Below, piece by piece: positions 18,220 through 26,019 of a stretch of DNA of 64,000 nucleotides; within the stretch, counting starts at the first letter, position 1, and each line of letters starts with the position of its first letter. Under the pieces are notes generated by a model, which was not told where the DNA came from, did not search any database, and was given only the letters and a program-made list of their open reading frames with translations. The DNA comes from Lachnospiraceae bacterium (GTDB lineage Bacteria > Bacillota > Clostridia > Lachnospirales > Lachnospiraceae). The stretch is from the NCBI GenBank assembly GCA_900767585.1, contig CAAFZP010000016.1, positions 1 through 64,000 of the forward strand, given 5' to 3'. A program made the translations under genes and the position numbers.

Positions 18220-19649
18220 TGGTCAATATTATTTGCGAAGTATCAAAGTATCTGGTTTTACTTTTTATGGTTTTATATACCGTAAAATGTTTTTCCGTAC
18301 TTTCATCCAAAAATGAGGCGCAGAAAAAGAAAAAATTAAATAAACAGATTGTGTATGTTTTCCTCATACATTTTTTGTGCTATCTGATTTTATATCTGCG
18401 GCTTGGACAGATCAAAATCCTGATTTTTTATGCTGCACAGATATTTGTAGCTATTTTATATATGGCTCTTTACCACAGTATATACAAAGATTCGTCCAGA
18501 CTTCTTACAAATAATGCGACTTTCTTGCTGCTGATTGGGTATATTATGTTAACCAGGCTGAATTTTGACATGGCAGTCAAGCAATTTATATTTGCCACGG
18601 TCGGTATGGTGCTGACCGCTTTTATCCCTTATATTATGTTAAAGTGGAAAAAACTGAAAGATTATGGCATATTTTATGGAATTGCCGGGATCATATTCCT
18701 GCTTACCGTATTTATACCGGGAATCGGCAGTGAAAAATATGGTTCCAGAAACTGGATCAATATCGGACATCTTTCCTTGCAGCCAATGGAGTTTGTCAAA
18801 ATCATATTCGTATTTTTTGTTGCTTCGATGCTTGTGAAAGCAAGCACATTCAAAGATTTATTTATAAATGCAATTATTTCAGCCGCATTCATGGGGGTTC
18901 TTGTCCTTGAAAAAGACTTGGGTGCTGCCGTTATTTTCTATATCACATATGTTCTCATGGTATATGTAGCGACCTCAAGACCGGTATTTCTGGTTGGCGG
19001 TATATCGCTTGGTGTGGGCGCTGTGATGCTAGGCTATATGCTATTTAAAAATTCACTTTTTGCTCATGTTATGGTGCGGGTTCATGCCTGGCAGAATCCG
19101 TTTTTAGACATCGATCACGGAGGGTATCAGCTCGCTCAGTCTTTGTTTGCAATCGGAACCGGAGGGTATGCAGGCTCCGGCTTGACTCAGGGAGCTGCAT
19201 CTACGATTCCGGTCAGCGAAAGCGATTTTATATTCTCAGCCATCTGTGAAGAACTCGGTGTTGTTTTTGGTCTGGCTATGATTTTGGTGATTGTAAGTAT
19301 TTTCATTTCTTTTGCAAATGTTGCAATGAAGTGTAAGATACCTTTTTATAAATATATCGCACTTGGTTTTTCAAGCATCTATATCATTCAATGCTTCTTA
19401 AACCTTGGCGGTGTCACAAAATTTATTCCATCCACCGGTGTCACACTTCCACTTGTCAGCTATGGTGTCAGCTCTGTGTTAAGTACGCTGATCATATTTG
19501 CAATTGTACAGGGAGTATATGTAATAAGCAGCAGTGAGGCAGTAAAGTATGAAAGAGAAAAAGAAAAAGCAAGAGAAAAACTCCGCGAAGAACAATCCGT
19601 CGTTAACACCGGAAGAGGAAGTTATCGCGAAGGAAAAACAACGAATTAA
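18219..19649 (+). CDS. FtsW/RodA/SpoVE-family (SEDS) protein
   Basis: This is a polytopic SEDS protein, the peptidoglycan glycosyltransferase partner of a class B PBP, with 476 residues. It has extra hydrophobic helices at the N terminus (about residues 1-100) before the SEDS core. Core signatures are GSRNWINIGHLSLQPMEFVKI, EKDLGAAVIFY, QSLFAIGTGGYAGSGLTQG, ESDFIFSAICEELG and TGVTLPLVSYGVSS. It starts on the last base of the U32 stop (TAATG). Its C-terminal charged tail is overprinted by the first 101 bases of the downstream PBP gene. A second SEDS gene (rodA) lies at 57869, so this set probably serves division or sporulation. Confidence 0.92.
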   Translation: MVNIICEVSKYLVLLFMVLYTVKCFSVLSSKNEAQKKKKLNKQIVYVFLIHFLCYLILYLRLGQIKILIFYAAQIFVAILYMALYHSIYKDSSRLLTNNATFLLLIGYIMLTRLNFDMAVKQFIFATVGMVLTAFIPYIMLKWKKLKDYGIFYGIAGIIFLLTVFIPGIGSEKYGSRNWINIGHLSLQPMEFVKIIFVFFVASMLVKASTFKDLFINAIISAAFMGVLVLEKDLGAAVIFYITYVLMVYVATSRPVFLVGGISLGVGAVMLGYMLFKNSLFAHVMVRVHAWQNPFLDIDHGGYQLAQSLFAIGTGGYAGSGLTQGAASTIPVSESDFIFSAICEELGVVFGLAMILVIVSIFISFANVAMKCKIPFYKYIALGFSSIYIIQCFLNLGGVTKFIPSTGVTLPLVSYGVSSVLSTLIIFAIVQGVYVISSSEAVKYEREKEKAREKLREEQSVVNTGRGSYREGKTTN

Positions 19650-21069
19650 AAATAACAAAATAAAGAACCGGCCGATTATCGTAATCACATACATGATGGT
19701 AGCTGTTTTTGTCAGTATGATTGCTTATATTATCTATTTTATGCAATTCAAATCAGAAACAGTCATTGCAAATTCCAGAAATGTACGACAGGATTCTTTT
19801 GCTAAAACAGTGGAACGCGGCGATATCATCACAAGTGATGGCGTCGTAGTTGCTACAAGCGAAACAGACGATGCAGGCAATACAACAAGGTCTTACCCTT
19901 ATTCCAATATGTTTGCACATCTGGTTGGATATGATGATTATGGAAAATCCGGATTGGAGCTTGCAGGAAACTTTTATATGCTCCGTTCCCATATCAATAT
20001 TTTTGAACGTGTTTACCGGGAATTAAAAGAGCAGAAAAACCGTGGTGACAACGTAATTACAACCGTAAACTATGATCTACAGGCGGCGGCCTACAATGCG
20101 CTTGGCGGATGCAAAGGGGCAGTTCTGGCGATTGAACCATCCACCGGAAAGATATTGTGTATGGTATCAAAGCCGGATTTTGATCCAAACGATATCCAGA
20201 ATGTCTGGGCATATCTTCAGACAGAGGAAGGTTCGGAAAGTACGATTCTTTTAAATCGCGCAACTCAAGGATTGTATGCACCGGGGTCGACGTTTAAAGT
20301 TGTTTCCCTGTTGGAATTTATACGTGAAAATCCAAACAGCTATGGAAACTTCCAGTTCCATTGTGATGGCAATTCTATCTTCTCCGGTGTAGGCATCCGT
20401 TGTTCCGGAAACAAAGCACACGGAGATCTGACATTGAAAGATGCACTTGCATATTCCTGCAATGTCAGCTTTGCGACGATTGGAGAGACGCTCAACAAAG
20501 AACAATACAAAAAAACCGCGGAGGATCTTTTGTTTAATAAAGATCTGCCTTATGACGGGGATTATAACAAATCTACCTTTGCAATCAATGCAGATTCACC
20601 GGATGATGCAATTCCACAGACTGTCATCGGACAAGGCGACACAAAAATCACGCCGCTCCACAATGCGATGATCATGTCTGCAATCGCAAATGACGGTGTT
20701 TTAATGAAACCATACACGATGGATTCTATCCAGAATGATGATGGTGCAAATATCAAGACGTTTCATCCAAAGCAGGCTGGCACACTGATGACAGCAGAAG
20801 AAGCAAATGCATTGACGGAATACATGAAAGGTGTATGTGAATACGGAACCGGTTCCGGCTATTTCTCCGGGCTTTCCTATGGTATGGCTGGTAAAACCGG
20901 TACGGCAGAATATGATAACGAAGGAAATTGCAACTCCTGGTTTGTTGGATTTTCCAATCCGGACAACCCTGACCTTGTTGTCTGTGCGATTGCAGAGGAA
21001 TCCAATGTCACCGGTGTGACAGGTGCCTGGGTAGCAAGACAGGTATTTGATGCTTATTACAGTAAATAG
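19549..21069 (+). CDS. Class B penicillin-binding protein (transpeptidase), partner of the upstream SEDS protein
   Basis: This is a monofunctional D,D-transpeptidase of 506 residues that cross-links peptidoglycan outside the membrane. A Lys-rich cytoplasmic tail (residues 1-46) precedes one membrane helix (about 47-68) and a short N-terminal domain. The active-site motifs are APGSTFKV (SxxK), YSCNVSF (SxN) and AGKTGTAEY (KTG). ATG 19549 has a TGAGG ribosome binding site 9 bases upstream and lies inside the SEDS gene, giving a 101-base overlap in another frame. A later ATG at 19692 would remove the tail but has no ribosome binding site. The short ectodomain resembles MrdA/PbpA-type proteins of Gram-positives. 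Confidence 0.9.
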   Translation: MKEKKKKQEKNSAKNNPSLTPEEEVIAKEKQRIKNNKIKNRPIIVITYMMVAVFVSMIAYIIYFMQFKSETVIANSRNVRQDSFAKTVERGDIITSDGVVVATSETDDAGNTTRSYPYSNMFAHLVGYDDYGKSGLELAGNFYMLRSHINIFERVYRELKEQKNRGDNVITTVNYDLQAAAYNALGGCKGAVLAIEPSTGKILCMVSKPDFDPNDIQNVWAYLQTEEGSESTILLNRATQGLYAPGSTFKVVSLLEFIRENPNSYGNFQFHCDGNSIFSGVGIRCSGNKAHGDLTLKDALAYSCNVSFATIGETLNKEQYKKTAEDLLFNKDLPYDGDYNKSTFAINADSPDDAIPQTVIGQGDTKITPLHNAMIMSAIANDGVLMKPYTMDSIQNDDGANIKTFHPKQAGTLMTAEEANALTEYMKGVCEYGTGSGYFSGLSYGMAGKTGTAEYDNEGNCNSWFVGFSNPDNPDLVVCAIAEESNVTGVTGAWVARQVFDAYYSK

Positions 21070-21080
21070 GAGGAAGTGCA

Positions 21081-21533
21081 ATGATAGAAGCAACAAGTTG
21101 TGGCGGAGTGGTAATTTTTCGGGGAAAGATCCTGTTATTATATAAAAATTACAGAAACAAATACGAAGGCTGGGTTCTCCCAAAAGGAACGGTTGAAGAA
21201 GGGGAAGAGCACAGCGAAACCGCGCTTCGTGAAGTAAAAGAAGAAACTGGTGTGCGTGCACAGATTATCAAATATGTAGGGAAAAGTAATTACACATTTA
21301 ATACATCCTATGACATCGTAAACAAAGATGTACATTGGTATCTGATGATGGCCGACAGTTATTACAGCAAGCCGCAGAAAGAAGAATATTTTATGGATTC
21401 CGGCTATTATAAGTACCACGAAGCATACCATTTGTTAAAATTTCCAAACGAAAAACAGATTTTAGATCAGGCGTATGAGGAATATACTGCATTGAAGCAG
21501 AATAATCTGTGGGGAAATAAAAAATATTTTTAA
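21081..21533 (+). CDS. Nudix hydrolase
   Basis: This is a small Nudix-fold pyrophosphohydrolase of 150 residues. The Nudix box is complete: GTVEEGEEHSETALREVKEETGV (residues about 38-60), preceded by the strand GWVLPKG. Members hydrolyse nucleoside diphosphate-X compounds such as dNTPs, NDP-sugars, Ap4A or 5'-capped RNA; the substrate cannot be read from sequence. AGGAGG precedes the ATG, 12 bases after the PBP stop, and sortase B follows by 7 bases, so it belongs to the cell-wall operon. Confidence 0.92.
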   Translation: MIEATSCGGVVIFRGKILLLYKNYRNKYEGWVLPKGTVEEGEEHSETALREVKEETGVRAQIIKYVGKSNYTFNTSYDIVNKDVHWYLMMADSYYSKPQKEEYFMDSGYYKYHEAYHLLKFPNEKQILDQAYEEYTALKQNNLWGNKKYF

Positions 21534-21540
21534 AAAGAAT

Positions 21541-22368
21541 ATGAATAAAAAGAAAAAAAGAATTGTTTATAATATCTGTCTGGTTGTATTGATTATGGTT
21601 TTTCTTTTATCGGCCGGATACCTTGTTTCGTACTTTCTGCAGAGTAAAAAAAGCGAGGATCAGTTTGAAGAACTCGAAGCCATGATTGATCAACCGGTCG
21701 AAGAAAGTGAAATTGCATATGTGGCAACCGAAGGGGATGCCGAACCGGGACTTGAGTTTGTCTCGATTGACGGTGTTCTTGTGCAAAAGCAGTTTGCATC
21801 GATTTATCGGGAAAACCACGATTTTGTCGGTTGGCTTTCCATCGAGGATACAAATATCGACTATCCGGTTATGCAGACACCGGAAGACGAAGAATATTAT
21901 ATTCACCGGGATTTTTATGGAAAATCCAGTTCTGCCGGAACATTGTTTATTGACGCTGCCAGCAATGTAGAAAAACCATCCGACAACCTGTTGGTCTATG
22001 GACACAATATGAAAAGCGGAACAATGTTTCACGATCTTCTCAAATACGAAAAAGAAGATTTTTATAAAAATCATAAATATATCCAATTTGATACCATATA
22101 TGGAAATGCAACCTACGAAGTGATTGCCGCATTCCGCACAAAGATACTTCCGGAAGGTGAAAACGGATTTCAATACTATACATTTTTTGATGCAGCAAAT
22201 GAAGAGGAGTTTCGTGAATACATCTCCGGATGCAAAGCACTGACACCTTATACAATCCAGGCATCCGCGCAGCCGGGCGATACATTGATTACACTTTCTA
22301 CCTGTGCTTATCACACAGAAAACGGAAGATTTGCAATTGTTGCAAAGAAAATTATACAAAGCCAGTAG
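21541..22368 (+). CDS. srtB: Class B sortase
   Basis: This is a membrane-anchored cysteine transpeptidase of 275 residues that attaches surface proteins to peptidoglycan. An N-terminal signal anchor (about residues 10-31) is followed by the sortase beta barrel. The catalytic residues are His155 in YGHNM and Cys255 in TLSTC, with a downstream Arg in NGRFAIV. NIDYPVMQ and DFYGKSSSAGTLFID are class B features. No protein with a sorting signal (LPxTG or NPxTG style) is encoded in this window, so its substrates lie elsewhere. A tRNA transcription unit starts right after it. Confidence 0.93.
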   Translation: MNKKKKRIVYNICLVVLIMVFLLSAGYLVSYFLQSKKSEDQFEELEAMIDQPVEESEIAYVATEGDAEPGLEFVSIDGVLVQKQFASIYRENHDFVGWLSIEDTNIDYPVMQTPEDEEYYIHRDFYGKSSSAGTLFIDAASNVEKPSDNLLVYGHNMKSGTMFHDLLKYEKEDFYKNHKYIQFDTIYGNATYEVIAAFRTKILPEGENGFQYYTFFDAANEEEFREYISGCKALTPYTIQASAQPGDTLITLSTCAYHTENGRFAIVAKKIIQSQ

Positions 22369-22375
22369 GTTTTTC

Positions 22376-22405
22376 TTGACAATTATGCCAGATCTATGCT
22401 ATAGT
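22376..22405 (+). promoter_or_regulatory. Promoter for tRNA-Leu
   Basis: A perfect TTGACA (22376-22381) and TATAGT (22400-22405) are separated by 18 bases. The -10 ends 12 bases before the mature tRNA 5' end. Confidence 0.8.
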
Positions 22406-22417
22406 ATCAACTGTTCC

Positions 22418-22501
22418 GCCGGTGTGTCGGAATTGGCAGACGAGGCAGACTCAAAATCTGTTGATGGCAACATCGTGCGGGTTCAAGTCCCGCCACCGGC
22501 A
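22418..22501 (+). tRNA. tRNA-Leu (anticodon CAA)
   Basis: The acceptor stem GCCGGTG (22418-22424) pairs with CACCGGC (22494-22500), with discriminator A at 22501. The anticodon stem-loop GCAGA-CTCAAAA-TCTGT gives anticodon CAA, reading UUG leucine codons. A long variable arm typical of class II tRNAs is present (TTGATGGCAACATC region), and the T arm is GCGGG-TTCAAGT-CCCGC. The CCA end is not encoded and must be added after transcription. Confidence 0.96.
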
Positions 22502-22508
22502 TTGAATG

Positions 22509-22551
22509 AAAAATGCGAGAGTCCTTATACAATAAGGATTCCCGCATTTTT
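22509..22551. terminator. Terminator after tRNA-Leu (also faces sigE)
   Basis: AAAAATGCGAGAGTCCTTAT pairs with ATAAGGATTCCCGCATTTTT around a short ACA-type loop, with a couple of mismatches or G-U pairs. T runs occur on both strands, so it can end the tRNA transcript and, on the minus strand, the spoIIGA-sigE transcript. Confidence 0.85.
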
Positions 22552-22599
22552 ATTATTGTCAAAACTTTGTAGGTGCGCAAATGGTGTGCAAAAATGTAA

Positions 22600-23328
22600 T
22601 TACCCTAAGCGAAGCATCTCCCTGCGGAGCCTCCGGATAATCTTTTTCTCCAGCCTGGATATGTACGATTGCGAGATTCCAAGCAGATCCGCCACTTCCT
22701 TCTGTGTCATCTCCTCATCGTCATGTCCGATTCCGTATCTAAGTTCAATGATTGTCCGTTCTCTGTCATTTAAAATCTGCATGGCCTGCTCCAGCAAATC
22801 CCGGTCTACTTCATCTTCAATTCCTTTATAAATCTGATCTTCCTCTGTTCCCAGTATATCAGACAGCAGTAGTTCATTTCCATCCCAGTCTACATTCAAA
22901 GGTTCATCGATGGAAACTTCTGATTTCGTTCTGGAATTTCTTCTAAGATGCATCAAAATCTCATTTTCGATACAACGACTGGCATACGTTGCAAGCTTGA
23001 TATTTTTATCTGCTTTAAATGTGTTAATTGCTTTGATCAGACCAATTGTCCCTATCGAGATAAGATCCTCCACACCAACCCCCGTATTATCAAATTTCTT
23101 TGCAATATAGACAACCAGACGCAAATTATGTTCAATCAAAGTCTGTCTTGCTTCTGACGTCTTGTCATCGAGATGCTCCAACAGTAAAGTTTCTTCCTCC
23201 GTAGAAAGTGGAGCGGGCAGAATTTCGGCTCCTCCGATGTAATGTACTTCATTTTTGGGGAACAACAAATAATTGGCTATACTTTTGATATTAAACCGAA
23301 TCATATTATTGCTGACGATACTAATCAT
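22600..23328 (-). CDS. sigE: Sporulation sigma factor, pro-sigma-E
   Basis: Sigma-E is the first mother-cell sigma factor of sporulation, made as an inactive membrane-bound precursor. The 242-residue protein has an N-terminal pro-sequence of about 30 residues ending near [12 protein letters not shown]. Region 2 follows ([33 protein letters not shown] and [20 protein letters not shown]), then [22 protein letters not shown], which is diagnostic of SigE, and region 4 ([21 protein letters not shown]). The spoIIGA protease gene is directly upstream in the same leftward operon. sigG, which follows sigE in Bacillus and many Clostridia, is replaced here by the tRNA locus. Confidence 0.96.
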   Translation of the reverse strand: MISIVSNNMIRFNIKSIANYLLFPKNEVHYIGGAEILPAPLSTEEETLLLEHLDDKTSEARQTLIEHNLRLVVYIAKKFDNTGVGVEDLISIGTIGLIKAINTFKADKNIKLATYASRCIENEILMHLRRNSRTKSEVSIDEPLNVDWDGNELLLSDILGTEEDQIYKGIEDEVDRDLLEQAMQILNDRERTIIELRYGIGHDDEEMTQKEVADLLGISQSYISRLEKKIIRRLRREMLRLG

Positions 23329-23339
23329 GTTTCTCCTCC

Positions 23340-24182
23340 TTATGGTTTCAATTTTTCATGTAGTAACACCTTCATTTTTTCATTCATAAAAGACTGCCGG
23401 CTGATTCCGGCAGTGATATGGTAAAAATCCTTTTTTTCGGCACAATAAGAAAGCTTTTGTACATATAGCGCCGGCATCAGGGAAAAATTGTTTCCGATCG
23501 TATGATAGGGGATCGGAAAGAAATATATTTTTTCCTGTTCAATCATTTGTACATATGGAAATGTTCCTGTTTTGTGATAAAGTATCAGATTTCTATAGCC
23601 GTTTTCAGACAGACAATTTTTGAGTAAATGGTAATCTATCACGATTGCTGGCGCCCCGGTATATGGATTTTTCAAACAGTTTCCTGTATCTAAAAATGCA
23701 TATGTCCGGATCTTATTTTCCGAAAACAGCAATTCCACTTCGTACCTGTTTTTATAATGTGACGCTCTGTCAAAGTAGACACGGATGACCAGACAACCGG
23801 CAAACGATATGATACATGCAGCATAAAACCGGATATTATGGATAAATGAGCATGAATAACCACAAAACAACTGAATCAAACCCGCAAGCCATATGCAGAC
23901 TGCAGTTGCCACAAGAGAAGTCTTCCAGATATTTCCGCTTTTCCATGCAAAAAAATATGTCATAAAAAAGTACCCCATGGCATATAATATGTAATAAAGT
24001 ATACGGGAATCTGCCGTGACTACATAGATACCAGTCGTGAAAACAGCCATAACACCTGCCCGGATAATCACTGAAATAAATCTTCCGGGCTGCCGGAGTA
24101 TGATCTGCATCATTCCAAACAAAACAAGATTCAGTATGAATTGATGCAGGAAAAATACATCGGCATAAACAACATATAACAT
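23340..24182 (-). CDS. spoIIGA: Sigma-E processing peptidase SpoIIGA
   Basis: SpoIIGA is the membrane aspartic protease that removes the pro-sequence of sigma-E in response to a forespore signal. The 280-residue protein has five predicted membrane helices in its first ~150 residues, then a cytoplasmic protease domain with the aspartic protease motif [11 protein letters not shown] chose ATG 24182 because AAGGAGG lies 5 bases before it. A GTG at 24188 would overlap that ribosome binding site. sigE follows after 11 bases. The upstream region has Spo0A-type control elements. Confidence 0.93.
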   Translation of the reverse strand: MLYVVYADVFFLHQFILNLVLFGMMQIILRQPGRFISVIIRAGVMAVFTTGIYVVTADSRILYYILYAMGYFFMTYFFAWKSGNIWKTSLVATAVCIWLAGLIQLFCGYSCSFIHNIRFYAACIISFAGCLVIRVYFDRASHYKNRYEVELLFSENKIRTYAFLDTGNCLKNPYTGAPAIVIDYHLLKNCLSENGYRNLILYHKTGTFPYVQMIEQEKIYFFPIPYHTIGNNFSLMPALYVQKLSYCAEKKDFYHITAGISRQSFMNEKMKVLLHEKLKP

Positions 24183-24209
24183 TTTCACCTCCTTTGATTA
24201 TTCGTGGAT

Positions 24210-24242
24210 ATTATAATCCGGCCTGCATGCAAACATTGTCGC
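24210..24242 (-). promoter_or_regulatory. spoIIG promoter with extended spacing (Spo0A-dependent type)
   Basis: Reading leftward, TATAAT is at 24215-24210 and a -35-like GCGACA at 24242-24237, giving a 21-base spacer. In B. subtilis the spoIIG promoter has a similarly over-long spacer (22 bases), and Spo0A~P bound next to the -35 compensates. The -35-like hexamer lies in TGCGACA, one mismatch from the reverse 0A box TTCGACA. Confidence 0.6.
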
Positions 24243-24277
24243 ATTTCGTATTGTGATTTCGTAAAAATAACCATGTT

Positions 24278-24284
24278 TTCGACA
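24278..24284 (-). promoter_or_regulatory. Spo0A box upstream of spoIIGA
   Basis: The plus strand reads TTCGACA, so the leftward strand reads a perfect 0A box TGTCGAA. It lies about 36-42 bases upstream of the -35-like element of the spoIIG promoter, in line with the tandem 0A-box layout known at B. subtilis spoIIG. Confidence 0.6.
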
Positions 24285-24311
24285 CAAAAAGAAAAATGGA
24301 AGGGTATTTGT

Positions 24312-25952
24312 ATGGAAGTTTCCTATGATTTATCCGATAAAATCAGTCCGGCACTTGCATTGGCTATGGACAGTCAATCTGATTTATATACCGGTGAATT
24401 TACGATTTTATTCCGGTATACAGGTGTTTTTTCGGATATAGAACAGGCATATCAAGTTCGCGTCCTGCCTCTGCTCAACCAATTTGCCATCGGAACTGCC
24501 ACCTATGAGCAGATTCTGCTTTTATCCGGAGATTCTCATATCTTATACCTTGATATCGCACACCAGATGACGTACGCACAGGCTGTCTCAACAAAAGATA
24601 AAATTGCAAGTTGTTTCCCAATGTATAAGCAGACAGACCGGCCTTTAAGAGGAACCGGTATCCTGGCAGGTATCGTCGATTCAGGAATTGATTTATATCA
24701 TCCTGCATTGATACGGGAAGATGGAAGCAGCCGGATTCTTGCTTATTGGGATCAATTTCATACATCCACATTCACGTCCTTGTATGGATTTGGGACAGTG
24801 TATGATGCCAAACAGATCAATCAGGAAATAAAAAATCTGGGAAAAAAACTATTTCAAGATCCGTCCGGTCACGGAACTGCAGTTGCAAGTATTTTAAGCG
24901 CTTTAAGTCCGGATGTGGATATCATAGCTGTTGCATCAAAGCCAGATACAGCAGGATTTTTATGTGGAATTGATTTTGTTGCACGCTATGCCATCCTGAA
25001 AGGGAAACCGCTTGTTATAAATTTAAGCTATGGCAACAATTATGGTGCGCATGACGGAACATCGTTTACCGAATTATATATCGATGCACTTATAAAAAAC
25101 GGAAGATTCGCTATCATTACAGGGATGGGAAACGAAGGAAACACGGCAAGGCACAAACGCATAGAAGGTACCTTTGCACAGGAAATCGAAATCATCACAG
25201 GACCGGGCCTGGCAAACTTCAATCTCCAGCTCTGGTCAAATTCTAATATATCTTATCATTTCCAAATAAAAGCACCTGACGGCACAGATTCCCCTCGTTA
25301 CAGCTCGTCCGATTCTGGACAGTTTTTTACATGGAAATTCAAACATACAGACCTTGCAATCCAGATTGGGCAATCAAATCCATATAATAAAAAACAGGAA
25401 ATATTTATCGAATATACCGGAACGCCCGTCTGGGAAGGGAGCTGGTATCTGGCAATCATCCCGGATTTCAATACATATTATCAGATTGATGCATGGCTTC
25501 CTGTTGCAGCTTCCACCAGTGCAAACGTGGAATTTGGAGTTCCATCCACAGATCTGACTCTCACAATTCCAGCATCCGCATCTTCCGTAATCAGTGTAGG
25601 CGCATATGATACAGCGTTATTGGCGCTGGCACCCTTTTCCGGAAAGGGGAGTGCAATGGTTCAAAAACCGGATATTCTTGCCCCGGGCATCCATATTATG
25701 GCTGCCAATGCAGGCGGTGGATATACGACACGCAGTGGAACGTCCTTTTCCGTTCCGTTTGTAACTGCCGCGGTCGCCAATCTGATGCAATGGGGGATTA
25801 TCGAAGGAAATGATCCTTTCTTATATGGTGAGCGGGCGAAAACTTATCTGCAGGCAGGCGCGATACCTCTGCCTGGCAGTCTGATTATTCCAAATGCATC
25901 GGAAGGATACGGAAGGTTATGTGCAAATGCATGTATTCCGAAGAATCTTTGA
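24312..25952 (+). CDS. Subtilisin-like serine protease (S8, Csp-like)
   Basis: This is an S8-family protease of 546 residues, divergent from spoIIGA. The catalytic triad is intact: Asp123 in GIVDSGIDLYHP, His187 in SGHGTAVAS and Ser478 in SGTSFSVPF. A large insertion (about residues 285-430) between the oxyanion region (ITGMGNEGN) and the Ser motif is typical of the Clostridial CspB/CspC germination proteases and related cytosolic subtilases. No signal peptide is seen. ATG 24312 gives a normal start; upstream in-frame sequence from 24204 overlaps the spoIIG control region. A role in spore germination is plausible from family and neighbourhood but not shown. GGAAGGG lies ahead of the start. 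Confidence 0.85.
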   Translation: MEVSYDLSDKISPALALAMDSQSDLYTGEFTILFRYTGVFSDIEQAYQVRVLPLLNQFAIGTATYEQILLLSGDSHILYLDIAHQMTYAQAVSTKDKIASCFPMYKQTDRPLRGTGILAGIVDSGIDLYHPALIREDGSSRILAYWDQFHTSTFTSLYGFGTVYDAKQINQEIKNLGKKLFQDPSGHGTAVASILSALSPDVDIIAVASKPDTAGFLCGIDFVARYAILKGKPLVINLSYGNNYGAHDGTSFTELYIDALIKNGRFAIITGMGNEGNTARHKRIEGTFAQEIEIITGPGLANFNLQLWSNSNISYHFQIKAPDGTDSPRYSSSDSGQFFTWKFKHTDLAIQIGQSNPYNKKQEIFIEYTGTPVWEGSWYLAIIPDFNTYYQIDAWLPVAASTSANVEFGVPSTDLTLTIPASASSVISVGAYDTALLALAPFSGKGSAMVQKPDILAPGIHIMAANAGGGYTTRSGTSFSVPFVTAAVANLMQWGIIEGNDPFLYGERAKTYLQAGAIPLPGSLIIPNASEGYGRLCANACIPKNL

Positions 25953-26019
25953 CTTCGATATCGACGATTTTCATCATCTGTGCTATGATAAAGCAAGAAC
26001 AAAAGAGAAACGGAGCAGT

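Noticed and set aside
20701..21261. 186-residue minus-strand frame across the PBP-Nudix junction
   Set aside because: It overlaps two well-supported + strand genes and shows no domain.
25894..26019. In-frame extension upstream of the GTPase-NYN start
   Set aside because: It overlaps the subtilase gene and lacks similarity to the family N terminus, which begins shortly before the G1 motif.
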